A stretch of DNA of 62,359 nt from Nitrospirota bacterium (GTDB lineage: Bacteria; Nitrospirota; Thermodesulfovibrionia; Thermodesulfovibrionales; Dissulfurispiraceae): positions 4,400-66,758 of the forward strand of contig JADFXU010000009.1 in the NCBI GenBank assembly GCA_015233365.1. The letters are read 5' to 3'. The notes below the pieces were generated by a model. That model was not told the origin of the DNA and searched no databases. It saw nothing but the letters and a program-made list of their open reading frames with translations. This document shows positions 1-7,582 of the stretch, piece by piece (position 1 is the stretch's first letter; the number at the start of each line of letters is the position of its first letter). Position numbers and translations under genes: made by a program.

Positions 1-343
1 CGGGCGTTATCACGCGCACGACTTCCCTCTGGATTATTCCCTTTTCCTGGCCTTTTGCTGTTTTCAGGTCTTCAAGCTGTTCGCAAATCGCCACTTTATG
101 GCCCGCCTTAATAAGCTTCGAAATATATGTGTCTACCGAGAAATAGGGCACCCCGCACATTGGTGTGGGATCATCTTTGTTTTTGTCCCTGCTTGTCAGG
201 GCTATTTGGAGTATGCCTGAAGCGACTTTTGCATCATCCTCAAACATCTCGTAGAAGTCACCGAGCCTGAATAACACAATGGCGTCGGGATATTTGTCCT
301 TAATGCTGTAATATTGTTTCATCAAAGGAGTTGTTTCAGACAC
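1..343 (-). CDS. mutS: DNA mismatch repair protein MutS, N-terminal part (runs off the left edge)
   Basis: Mismatch-recognition ATPase of methyl-independent mismatch repair. Only the first ~114 residues lie in the window. They form the MutS domain I start, including [10 protein letters not shown], whose Phe wedges into the mispaired base, and [21 protein letters not shown] chose the GTG at 341-343 because GAGAGG lies about 8 nt upstream and because MutS proteins usually carry a few residues before the MKQYY-type segment; an ATG at 320-322 is the alternative. It is divergent from the HDOD gene at 465, so 344-464 must hold both promoters. Confidence 0.93.
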   Translation of the reverse strand, partial: MSETTPLMKQYYSIKDKYPDAIVLFRLGDFYEMFEDDAKVASGILQIALTSRDKNKDDPTPMCGVPYFSVDTYISKLIKAGHKVAICEQLEDLKTAKGQEKGIIQREVVRVITP

Positions 344-429
344 AAACCCAAACCTCTCGTTAAAAATATGGTATTTTGCATTATACTACAGACGGGGTAA
401 GTATATAAAAGTTTGGAAACTATTAGTTA

Positions 430-458
430 TTGACACGTTGCGGTGGATTTGCTACTTT
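430..458 (+). promoter_or_regulatory. Sigma-70-type promoter placing the transcript start at the HDOD start codon
   Basis: TTGACA at 430-435, a 17-nt spacer, and TACTTT at 453-458. Only 6 nt separate the -10 box from the ATG at 465, so a start 7 nt downstream of the box falls on the A of the start codon. No Shine-Dalgarno is visible. This points to a leaderless mRNA. Confidence 0.6.
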
Positions 459-464
459 TAAGCG

Positions 465-1661
465 ATGGATAAATTGACTGAAAAAGATATTATCGAAAGG
501 ATCAAACTCGGATATTCCTTGCCGTCTTTGTCAGCCGTCGCTATTAAGCTTGTTGAAATCGCATCGAACGAATATTCTTCACTGTCGGAAATGTCGGAAT
601 TGATCGAGAGGGACCCGGGTCTTACCGCTCGTCTGATCAGGATCGCCAACAGCGCATTTTTCAGGGCGTCGGAGCCCATCTCCACCATCGAGCAGTCTAT
701 TATGAGAGTAGGCTCAAATCATTTAAGGGTGATGGCATTGTCGCTGTCCCTGAGAGATACTTTCCCAATGGGCAAAGTCGGTCCTATGGATTTTGAAAAA
801 TTCTGGCGTTCTTCGCTATATCAGGCCCTGCTTGCAAAATCTTTTGCCCAGAGACTGCATACGTGCAATCCTGAAGAAGCCTTTGTCGGGGGCCTTATCC
901 TTGAGATCGGTCTGCTCATATTTTTTGATATGTTTGTAAAAGGAAAAGGAATTGAAAGAAATTTGGACCTTCAGCCTCTGGAGGAACTTCTGGCATGGGA
1001 GACTGACAATTACGGTATAAATCACAGGCAGGTCGGGGCTGCTGCGTTAAGTTTCTGGAAGTTCCCTTCAATTATTGTGGAATGCCAGCACTTCCACAGT
1101 ATAGAATCAAAGGAAGAAAAGATACCGCCTCTTGCCCTGGTCTGCGAAATGGCTCGTGAATTTTCTGCCCTCATATGCAAGGAATCCATAGAGTGGGGCA
1201 CTCTTTTCCACAAGGCTGAGGAAATATATAATATTGACCATGACATGCTGACAGATATACTTATCGCCACATTTGACGAGGTGCAGCAGGTTGCCGGGGG
1301 GCTGAAGGTTGAGATGGATAAAGACAAGGACATTCTCGGTCTCGTTGAAAAGGCAAACGTGTCTCTCAGCGGACTTTCTGAAAAGATTCTGGAGTTGCAG
1401 GAAACGGCTTCAAAGCATGGCCTGCCGTCTTTTGAAAATATGACTGAAATCGAAAATGATCAGGACGTAAAGTATACTTTGCAGGCGGTGGCACATGAGA
1501 TAAGGAATCCGCTGATGGCGGTAAGCGGTTTTGCCAAAAAGCTTTCAGGGGCGCTTGACCCGTCTTCCGACGGCTGGAAATATGTGCAGATTATTATCGA
1601 TGAATCCGTCAGGCTTGAAAGTGCATTGTCAAAAATGACCGGGTCCCGTAGAAACGGGTAA
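465..1661 (+). CDS. HDOD-domain protein with a C-terminal histidine-kinase dimerisation (HisKA) segment
   Basis: 398 residues. Residues ~15-215 are an HDOD domain, a non-hydrolytic relative of HD phosphohydrolases found in bacterial signalling proteins (LPSLSAVAIKLVEIA, ERDPGLTARLIRIANSAFF, TIEQSIMRVG). Residues ~335-390 resemble a HisKA H-box (AVAHEIRNPLMAVSGF; candidate phospho-acceptor His344) ending in an amphipathic helix, but the protein stops before any HATPase domain. It therefore has an H-box without its own kinase core, and might be phosphorylated in trans or only dimerise. It is the first gene of a tight three-gene cassette with 1681 and 2174. The start at 465 is set by the promoter geometry. 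Confidence 0.82.
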   Translation: MDKLTEKDIIERIKLGYSLPSLSAVAIKLVEIASNEYSSLSEMSELIERDPGLTARLIRIANSAFFRASEPISTIEQSIMRVGSNHLRVMALSLSLRDTFPMGKVGPMDFEKFWRSSLYQALLAKSFAQRLHTCNPEEAFVGGLILEIGLLIFFDMFVKGKGIERNLDLQPLEELLAWETDNYGINHRQVGAAALSFWKFPSIIVECQHFHSIESKEEKIPPLALVCEMAREFSALICKESIEWGTLFHKAEEIYNIDHDMLTDILIATFDEVQQVAGGLKVEMDKDKDILGLVEKANVSLSGLSEKILELQETASKHGLPSFENMTEIENDQDVKYTLQAVAHEIRNPLMAVSGFAKKLSGALDPSSDGWKYVQIIIDESVRLESALSKMTGSRRNG

Positions 1662-1680
1662 AAAAGTGGGAACAAACTGA

Positions 1681-2169
1681 ATGGAAAACATAAGCAAGCC
1701 GATGATATTTGCAGCCAAGGAAGAGATACTCCGGAATGTTGTCAAGACCCATACTGCTATCCTGATCGAAGGATGGACAGGCACCGGAAAGACTGTTACC
1801 ACGCTTAAAGCCGTCAAAGGGATGGGAGATATCTATTATTATACTGAGACTGCCGATGAGGATCTTCGGCATCTGGGCCAATATAGCGACAGGATAACTG
1901 TCGTGAACAAGGTTGGGGCGCTGCGCGACCTCCCGGCAGGGAAGCAGTGCCTTGTATTTGATGATCTGAACCGTCTCGGCAGTGAAGCTCGCTTTGATTT
2001 GGAAACAATGATAAGGGACAGGGTAAAAGGCAGGAAAGTGATCGTGATTACACAGGTGGTGCTCGATGCACAAAGCATCCTGGAGAATATGGACGTTGTA
2101 GTCCGCTTCAAGCATAATACGGCAGAAGTTATGCATTCGAAATTGTCTGATATGGATAGTCTGGGGTAA
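1681..2169 (+). CDS. Small P-loop NTPase-like protein
   Basis: 162 residues. Walker A is GWTGTGKT near residue 31-38 and a Walker B-like strand CLVFDDLNRL lies near residue 97. The rest resembles a minimal AAA/STAND-type ATPase core with no extra domain; I do not recognise a named family. It lies 19 nt after the HDOD-HisKA gene and 4 nt before the HDOD-GAF gene, so it is very likely co-transcribed and functionally linked to them. A role as a small ATP- or GTP-driven switch in the same signalling module is inference from this position. Confidence 0.7.
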   Translation: MENISKPMIFAAKEEILRNVVKTHTAILIEGWTGTGKTVTTLKAVKGMGDIYYYTETADEDLRHLGQYSDRITVVNKVGALRDLPAGKQCLVFDDLNRLGSEARFDLETMIRDRVKGRKVIVITQVVLDAQSILENMDVVVRFKHNTAEVMHSKLSDMDSLG

Positions 2170-2173
2170 TATT

Positions 2174-3748
2174 ATGCCGGAGACAGAAGGAAACACTGAA
2201 AGCATAAAAGATCTGGTCCTGATACGGTTGCGCGAATACAGCGATTTCCCGGCCATGTCGAATACGATCATGATTATCAATCGATTCACTACTTCGGGAG
2301 ACGCCTCGATTTCCGAGTTTGCCAATATTGTGTTGAGGGATTATGCCCTGACGTCAAAAGTCCTGAAGATTGTCAACAGTGTGAACTACGCGCAGTTCGG
2401 CGAGGTGAGCACCATTTCACGCGCAATCACTCTTCTCGGCATCGAAAATATTAAAAATCTCGCAATTACATTGATGTTTTTTGATCATTTCCGCGAAAAC
2501 AGCGTGACGGTCGACCATATCGATTCGATACTCAGGTCCTTGTTCAGTGGAATACTGGCCCGGAAGATAGCCGCTATTGTTAATGTTGCCAATATGGAAG
2601 AAGCATACATATGTTCTCTTTTCCACAATTTCGGCAAAGTGCTTGTAGCTTTCGCCCTGCCGGAGAAAATAGTGGAAATAAAACGGCTAAGCCATGAACA
2701 GGGCATTTCAGAATATGACGCAGCCGTGTCTTTGCTTGGAGGTTCTTACGAGGAGATGGGCATGGCAATAGCCAGGGGCTGGAACTTCCCTGAAAAAATT
2801 GTACGCAGCATGCATAAACTGGACGGCATCGAAATCGGGGCGGATGACAGCGAGATTGATAAGCTCAATGGCATTGCCTCCTTTGCAAATGAAGTCGCCG
2901 ACATACTGTCGTCAGGAAGCGAAAAGAAAGAGATGGAAGTGAACATAGAGAATCTTGTAACAAAGTTCAAGAGCCGTTTCGGTATGCTGTACGGCAGCAT
3001 GGAGGAAATTATTAATTCAAGTTTCGACACGCTGAAAGAGTTTTCAGGTCTTTTCAATGTCGGTCTTTTTGATGCCGTCCCTTTCAACCGGAAGTTCATG
3101 ACCTGGGCCGAGAAGGCGGAGAAGGGGGTTGCGACATCTGAAGAAACATGGACGGAGGGCTTTAATACCGATTTAATCAAAACTATCGATTTTATATTTG
3201 AATCGGGAAAGATGAACAGCCCCGACAGCATTTTTGCAAAAGGCATCCAGGATGTCAATAATGCGATACTGGGTGATTTCTCCCTCAATGATATTATGAG
3301 AATAGTACTGGAGACCATATACAGGGGCATGCAACTATCTAAAGAGGGAAGGACGCTTTTTCTGATAAAAGATACGAAACTCCCGGTTATGAGCATAAGA
3401 TTCGGGTTCGGGAGCGGCATTGAGGAACTGAAGAAATGGTTTAATATCCGGCTCGGTGGTTCGAATGACATCTTTAATGTGGCGATAGCGAGGCAAACTG
3501 ATTTTGTGATCGAAGATACAGAGCCTCCGGATATCAGAAAACTCCTGCCGGAATGGTTCAAGAGCAGGGTATTTGAAAGAATCTTTATCGTGCTTCTGCC
3601 TATAATAATAAACACCAAGCCTATCGGGATGTTCTATGTTGAAGGGGACAGGGAAGGGTTCCGGAAAATATCCGGCAGTCATTTGAATTATCTGAAAATA
3701 TTGCGCGACCAGACGGTCATGGCAGTGAAGCATAAACACTGGGACTGA
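2174..3748 (+). CDS. HDOD-domain protein with C-terminal GAF-like domain
   Basis: 524 residues. Residues ~15-215 form an HDOD domain (FANIVLRDYALTSKVLKIVN, ISRAITLLGIENIKNLAITL, LFHNFGKVLVAFALP). A helical linker follows, and residues ~360-520 look like a GAF sensor domain (DIMRIVLETIYRGMQL, TLFLIKDTKLPVMS, PIIINTKPIGMFYVEGDREG, LKILRDQTVMAVKH). HDOD-GAF proteins are typically signalling proteins in motile or environment-sensing bacteria. It ends the cassette that begins at 465. The ATG at 2174 is the first possible start after the preceding stop. Confidence 0.83.
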   Translation: MPETEGNTESIKDLVLIRLREYSDFPAMSNTIMIINRFTTSGDASISEFANIVLRDYALTSKVLKIVNSVNYAQFGEVSTISRAITLLGIENIKNLAITLMFFDHFRENSVTVDHIDSILRSLFSGILARKIAAIVNVANMEEAYICSLFHNFGKVLVAFALPEKIVEIKRLSHEQGISEYDAAVSLLGGSYEEMGMAIARGWNFPEKIVRSMHKLDGIEIGADDSEIDKLNGIASFANEVADILSSGSEKKEMEVNIENLVTKFKSRFGMLYGSMEEIINSSFDTLKEFSGLFNVGLFDAVPFNRKFMTWAEKAEKGVATSEETWTEGFNTDLIKTIDFIFESGKMNSPDSIFAKGIQDVNNAILGDFSLNDIMRIVLETIYRGMQLSKEGRTLFLIKDTKLPVMSIRFGFGSGIEELKKWFNIRLGGSNDIFNVAIARQTDFVIEDTEPPDIRKLLPEWFKSRVFERIFIVLLPIIINTKPIGMFYVEGDREGFRKISGSHLNYLKILRDQTVMAVKHKHWD

Positions 3749-3764
3749 ACAGAACGCCCGGACA

Positions 3765-3872
3765 CTATGAGATCCGCTTAAAGAAGTCATTTCCCTTGTC
3801 ATCCACAAGTATAAAGGCCGGGAAATCGACTACTTCTATTCTCCAGACGGCTTCCATGCCCAACTCAGCGTA
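3765..3872 (-). pseudogene. Remnant: C-terminal ~33 codons of a class I fumarase / tartrate dehydratase beta subunit
   Basis: Reading leftward from about 3872 the sequence encodes [18 protein letters not shown] followed by [11 protein letters not shown] and ends at a TAG (3765-3767). This is the conserved extreme C-terminus of the beta (C-terminal) part of class I Fe-S fumarases. Nothing upstream continues the fumarase; the frame runs into the end of the DUF1284 gene. It looks like a deletion scar in which DUF1284 was joined to the last ~100 bp of a former fumarase gene. It is not expected to make a functional protein. Confidence 0.65.
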
Positions 3873-4299
3873 GTGGAGAGGCGGCTTTCTCAAGTTCCCG
3901 GTACAGCGCTTTCCGCTCGCACGCCCACTTCCAGCCGCATCCTTTGCAGGAAGAAACATACCATTCGTGAAAAATAGAGGGCAGCATGTTTCTTATATCC
4001 TGCCATAAGAGATATTGCCCATGCGACACGTCGAGAAGACGCAAGGCAAGGGCATCGATGGCAGCTATATCATCCTCGGCATCATCACTATGCGTGCAGC
4101 GGTCATCCTGCAAGGAAGGACACCTGGCGCAAACAGCATCGGCGCCATTATGTACCCGGCAGGCACCTGCCTTCGCTGCGGCCATAACGTTATTAAGGTT
4201 TTCGATGAATTCAGCATCATAGCCCTCTCCTGAGAAGAAGTGCAGGCAAATCAGATGGTGGCCCCTCAATTCGCAGGGCATTTTGAATGTTTTACTCAT
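3865..4299 (-). CDS. DUF1284 domain protein
   Basis: 144 residues. The N-terminal [26 protein letters not shown] and the paired cysteines further on ([14 protein letters not shown]) are the hallmarks of DUF1284, a small Cys-rich, probably metal-binding family with no firm function. A start at 4281 (Met7) is also possible. It is divergent from the radical SAM gene, with only 28 bp between the two start codons, so their promoters must overlap. Its last codons coincide with the fumarase scar, so the natural C-terminus may have been altered. Confidence 0.8.
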   Translation of the reverse strand: MSKTFKMPCELRGHHLICLHFFSGEGYDAEFIENLNNVMAAAKAGACRVHNGADAVCARCPSLQDDRCTHSDDAEDDIAAIDALALRLLDVSHGQYLLWQDIRNMLPSIFHEWYVSSCKGCGWKWACERKALYRELEKAASPLR

Positions 4300-4320
4300 G
4301 ATCGCGATTCCTTTTATAAT
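4291..4320 (+). promoter_or_regulatory. Promoter with TATAAT seven bases before the radical SAM start codon
   Basis: A perfect TATAAT lies at 4315-4320, 7 nt from the ATG at 4328. A weak -35-like TTTACT is at 4291-4296 (18-nt spacer). No Shine-Dalgarno is present. The predicted transcript start coincides with the start codon, as for the HDOD gene. Confidence 0.5.
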
Positions 4321-4327
4321 AAAATAA

Positions 4328-5518
4328 ATGATGCGATATTATCTTGCCGGCAATTTCGTGCTCAAGCGGCTTGAAACGCCGTCTCTTTACAATATCAGTA
4401 ACGACGAATTGTATGAACTTGATGAAACGGCCTTTGAATTTCTGAAAAAGTGTGCTCGCACCGAAGGCTGCGATGCCGGCGGCGCTGACAAGGAATTTAT
4501 CGGATACTGTGTTTCAGAAGGCGTATTGTCGGCTGAGAGACAGTCTAAATCATTCACGCAGTTTATACCGCTCAAGCTGTCTTTTTGCGGTCCGTCACTC
4601 AGGTATCTTGAACTGCAAATTACCGATAAATGCAACCTGAAGTGCAAACACTGCTATATTGATCAGGGCGCAGGAAACGAACTCCCCGTGGAGATTATAA
4701 GAAATGTTCTGGATGAATTCGAGTCGATGCAGGGATTGCGCCTGTTAATTACAGGCGGTGAGCCCTTAATGCGCGGCGATTTCGGCGCCGTGAATGCGTT
4801 GCTGCCGCTGTATGGATTCAGGAAGATATTGTTTACAAATGGCCTTTTGCTCGACAAAGCCTTGCTGGAAAAACTTAACGTTGATGAAATACAGTTCAGT
4901 GTCGACGGGATGGAGCAGGGTCATGATGCGCTGAGAGGAAAGGGGACATACAAAAAAGTAATGCGCGCGCTTGAGATCTCCCTTGTATCGGGCATAACGG
5001 TATCCATAGCGACTATGGTACACAGCAGGAATATCGGGGAATTTGCCGTGATGGAAAAGCTTTTCAGGGGCATGGGAATTGAAGACTGGACTGTTGATGT
5101 TCCATGCGTCACGGGTCATCTTAAACACAATACTTTTTTCCACGTGCCCGCTGATGTAGCAGGACAATACCTGAATTACGGATTTGGAGGAGGTATTCAC
5201 GGTGGCGGAGAAGGGTATGCCTGCGGGCTGCATCTTTTGTCAGTCCTTGCGAATGGTACGGTTGCAAAGTGCGCCTTTTATTCTCATTCCCCTCTGGGCA
5301 CTGTAAGTGAGGGCCTCGGTAAGTGCCGGGAGGGACTGAAGCCTGTCAAGCTGGAGTCGTTGCAGTGTGCCGCACTCTCCTGCAGGGCTATCGATTCGTG
5401 CAGGGGAGGGTGCAGATACCGCGCCTCAATTGGTCCTGACATGGGTGCAGGGGAACAAACCGGGAGGGACATTTATAAATGTTTTTCTTATGATATAATA
5501 AAAGGTAACGGAAGCTAA
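4328..5518 (+). CDS. Radical SAM peptide maturase with PqqD-like N-terminus and SPASM-type C-terminus
   Basis: 396 residues. Residues ~20-68 look like a PqqD/RRE-type peptide-recognition fold (YNISNDELYELDETAFEFLKK, FIGYCVSEGVL). The radical SAM core starts at ~95 with C102-x3-C106-x2-C109 (DKCNLKCKHCY), the [4Fe-4S]-SAM ligands, and continues with ITGGEPLMRGDF and FSVDGMEQGHDALRG. Residues ~297-365 hold a Cys-rich SPASM/Twitch-like tail (YACGLHLLSVLANGTVAKC, LQCAALSC, SCRGGCRYRA) that would carry auxiliary Fe-S clusters. This layout is typical of enzymes that crosslink or epimerise ribosomal peptides. The likely substrate is the 20-residue peptide encoded 76 bp downstream. Two ATGs (4328, 4331) are in frame. 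Confidence 0.85.
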   Translation: MMRYYLAGNFVLKRLETPSLYNISNDELYELDETAFEFLKKCARTEGCDAGGADKEFIGYCVSEGVLSAERQSKSFTQFIPLKLSFCGPSLRYLELQITDKCNLKCKHCYIDQGAGNELPVEIIRNVLDEFESMQGLRLLITGGEPLMRGDFGAVNALLPLYGFRKILFTNGLLLDKALLEKLNVDEIQFSVDGMEQGHDALRGKGTYKKVMRALEISLVSGITVSIATMVHSRNIGEFAVMEKLFRGMGIEDWTVDVPCVTGHLKHNTFFHVPADVAGQYLNYGFGGGIHGGGEGYACGLHLLSVLANGTVAKCAFYSHSPLGTVSEGLGKCREGLKPVKLESLQCAALSCRAIDSCRGGCRYRASIGPDMGAGEQTGRDIYKCFSYDIIKGNGS

Positions 5519-5573
5519 GGGCTAAGAGTGAAAATCCTTTTTTTTGCTCTGGGCTCTTAGCTCTAAACTGTTA
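5515..5573 (+). repeat. Short-word repeat facing its inverted copy (GCTAAGAG family)
   Basis: The segment reads as forward words (GCTAAGGGCTAAGAG) followed, after an A/T-rich centre with an 8-nt T run, by inverted words (GCTCTGGGCTCTTAGCTC). The radical SAM stop codon TAA is itself inside the first word. The same word family occurs at 7553-7575, 8441-8525 and 19446-19514. It could form a hairpin between the maturase and peptide genes. Confidence 0.6.
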
Positions 5574-5594
5574 GATAAACAGGAGGTGTTTGGA

Positions 5595-5657
5595 ATGGTA
5601 ATCAGGAAGATAGCTAAGAAGACATCGACTACATGCAAGTGCAAGGGTTCCTGTTAA
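5595..5657 (+). CDS. Candidate RiPP precursor: 20-residue Cys-rich peptide
   Basis: The peptide starts MVIRKIAKKTSTT and ends CKCKGSC followed by TAA. A strong Shine-Dalgarno, AGGAGG at 5581-5586, sits 8 nt before the ATG, which is unusual here because several neighbouring genes have none. It directly follows the radical SAM/SPASM-type gene in the same direction. A basic leader-like half followed by a C-x-C-x3-C core is what a substrate for thioether or related crosslinking could look like. That it is the maturase substrate is inference from position, RBS strength and cysteine content. No dedicated protease or exporter is seen nearby. Confidence 0.62.
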   Translation: MVIRKIAKKTSTTCKCKGSC

Positions 5658-5699
5658 GCGGCTGATAGCTGACAGGTCTCAGACGTTTGGTTCGTGGCA

Positions 5700-5734
5700 G
5701 GGGGGTAGCGGTGCGTGGCCCCCCGTTTATTTTG
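5700..5734 (+). terminator. Possible Rho-independent terminator after the peptide gene
   Basis: GGGGGG at 5700-5705 pairs with CCCCCC at 5719-5724 across a 13-nt loop and is followed by the T-rich GTTTATTTTGTTT. The stem is short but all G-C. It would end the radical SAM-peptide transcript before the TPR gene promoter. Confidence 0.45.
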
Positions 5735-5743
5735 TTTAACACT

Positions 5744-5772
5744 TTGTTTTTTAAACTTGCCTGTGCGATAAT
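5744..5772 (+). promoter_or_regulatory. Promoter immediately before the TPR lipoprotein gene
   Basis: TTGTTT at 5744-5749, a 17-nt spacer and GATAAT at 5767-5772. The ATG at 5778 follows after 5 nt and no Shine-Dalgarno is present. This is another case of near-zero 5' leader. Confidence 0.5.
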
Positions 5773-5777
5773 AAAAA

Positions 5778-7553
5778 ATGTTCACTACGAAAACTAGTCT
5801 TGCAATTCTTGCGGTGCTTATATTTTGCCATGCATCCTGCGCTACTTTACAAAAACAGCCGGTCGCAGTCGAAGTGCCTGCAGCAGGGGTATTGCCACCC
5901 GAATCTGAGAAGGGATATTTGGAATACCTGCTGGGGTATGAAGCTGAAATGGATGGAAACTGGGGAGAGGCCCTGAAACATTATCAGGAAGCACTTAAAG
6001 TTGATCCTTCTTCTGCATACTTAAAGACACAGACCGGCGATATGCTTAGGAAGCAGGCCAGATATGCCGAGGCAGCGGCTGTGCTGGAGGCTGTCATCAA
6101 GGCGGATCCCGATTACATACCGGCTCTCATGTTGCTTGGTGATCTCTATAATGCCCAGAAAAAAATTAATGAAGCCATAGCTATTTATGAGAAAGTGGTG
6201 CGGATATCGACTGATAAGAACGATGCGCGCCTGTTCCTTGGGGTCCTTTACCTGTCAAAAGGAGAAATACAGAAAGCTGAACGCATTCTTGGAGATATAA
6301 TTAATAGCGATCCTGAAAATATCATGTCACTTTACTATCTAGGCACGATCGCGCTCGAGAAAAAGGATTTTGACAAAGCGGAGGAATTCTTCAAGAAAGT
6401 AATAGAGCTGCGGCCGGGTTTCGACGCTGCTTATTTAAGTCTTGGACTTACCAGCGAAATAAAAAATGATACTAAGTCTGCGGAAGGATATTACAAGAAA
6501 GCACTCGAAGTGAATCCCCATAATCCGTTCGCGAGCGAAAGGCTCACCCAGCTTTATGTTACGGAAAGGTCATACGAAAAGGCCATCAAGGAGCTTGAGC
6601 GTCTTTTGGAAGCGGCCCCTGCAAATGTGGATATTCACCACCGGCTGGGGCTGCTGTTCCTTCAGGACAAACAATATGAGCGGGCGCTTGCGGAGTTCAG
6701 GATTGTCCTTGAGTCGAGGCCCCTGGATATAACCATCAGATATTATGTGGTAGTGACTCTTAATGAAATGAACAGGCTGGATGACGCAATCAGAGAACTG
6801 AAAAAAATTCTTTCCATTGATCCGAAGAACGTCAATGCGTTCCTGACGCTTGGAACGATCTACTCCAGACAGAACAATTACGCGGAGGCGGTAAAGATAT
6901 ACCAGGAAGCCCTCAGTTTTGAAAAGGGCAAACCGGAGATTTATATCTACCTTGGTTCCGCGTATGTGCAAATAAAAGAATATGGAAAGGCTGAAACAAT
7001 CCTGGACGAGGGCCTCAAGCTCTTTCCTGATAACGATGAATTGCTTTTCAATAAGGCAATTCTTTATGAAAAGACCGGAAAGTTCGATGATATGGTGACA
7101 ACCCTGAAACGGACTATCGAGCTGAATCCCAAAAATGCGGAGGCCCTGAATTACCTGGGCTACAGTTATGCCGATAAGGGGATACATCTTGAAGAAGCCC
7201 TGTCCCTTATCCAGAGGGCTGTGGCACTGAAGCCGGACAGCGGTTTCATAATGGACAGCCTCGCATGGGTATATTTCAAAATGGGACGGCCCGCCGAAGC
7301 ACTGCAGATCCAGATTCAAGCGGTGAAGCTTGTAGACGACGACCCTGTCCTGCGCGAGCATTTGGGCGACATCTATGCCTCTATGGGCAAGAAGGACAAA
7401 GCCCTCGAAGCATGGAACGCTGCTCTCCGTTTCGAACAAAAAGAGGAAGGGTTAAAGGAGCGAGTTGAAGCGAAAATAAAAAAGCTTGGAGTCAAAAGCT
7501 TGGAACCAAGAGATGAGAAAGCCCGGAGCCCGGAGCCGGGAGCAAAAAAATAG
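5778..7553 (+). CDS. TPR-repeat lipoprotein
   Basis: 591 residues. Residues 1-21 are a lipoprotein signal peptide (hydrophobic core, HASC lipobox, Cys21), so the protein should be membrane-anchored and face the periplasm. Residues ~45-560 are about 14 tetratricopeptide repeats with the usual W/Y-x2-LG-x2-Y and P-x spacing, for example ALKHYQEALKVDPSSAY and NYLGYSYADKGIHLEEALSL. Such proteins scaffold envelope assembly or secretion complexes; the partner cannot be read here. The last ~25 codons drift into a repeated GGAGCC-type word tract, so the C-terminal tail (SLEPRDEKARSPEPGAKK) is probably repeat-derived and disordered. Confidence 0.85.
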   Translation: MFTTKTSLAILAVLIFCHASCATLQKQPVAVEVPAAGVLPPESEKGYLEYLLGYEAEMDGNWGEALKHYQEALKVDPSSAYLKTQTGDMLRKQARYAEAAAVLEAVIKADPDYIPALMLLGDLYNAQKKINEAIAIYEKVVRISTDKNDARLFLGVLYLSKGEIQKAERILGDIINSDPENIMSLYYLGTIALEKKDFDKAEEFFKKVIELRPGFDAAYLSLGLTSEIKNDTKSAEGYYKKALEVNPHNPFASERLTQLYVTERSYEKAIKELERLLEAAPANVDIHHRLGLLFLQDKQYERALAEFRIVLESRPLDITIRYYVVVTLNEMNRLDDAIRELKKILSIDPKNVNAFLTLGTIYSRQNNYAEAVKIYQEALSFEKGKPEIYIYLGSAYVQIKEYGKAETILDEGLKLFPDNDELLFNKAILYEKTGKFDDMVTTLKRTIELNPKNAEALNYLGYSYADKGIHLEEALSLIQRAVALKPDSGFIMDSLAWVYFKMGRPAEALQIQIQAVKLVDDDPVLREHLGDIYASMGKKDKALEAWNAALRFEQKEEGLKERVEAKIKKLGVKSLEPRDEKARSPEPGAKK

Positions 7554-7582
7554 ATTAAGGGCTCTTAGCTATTTTAAAAGTT

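Noticed and set aside
6570-7439. 289-codon open frame antisense to the TPR gene
   Set aside because: TPR coding sequence often leaves long antisense frames; no motifs or RBS.
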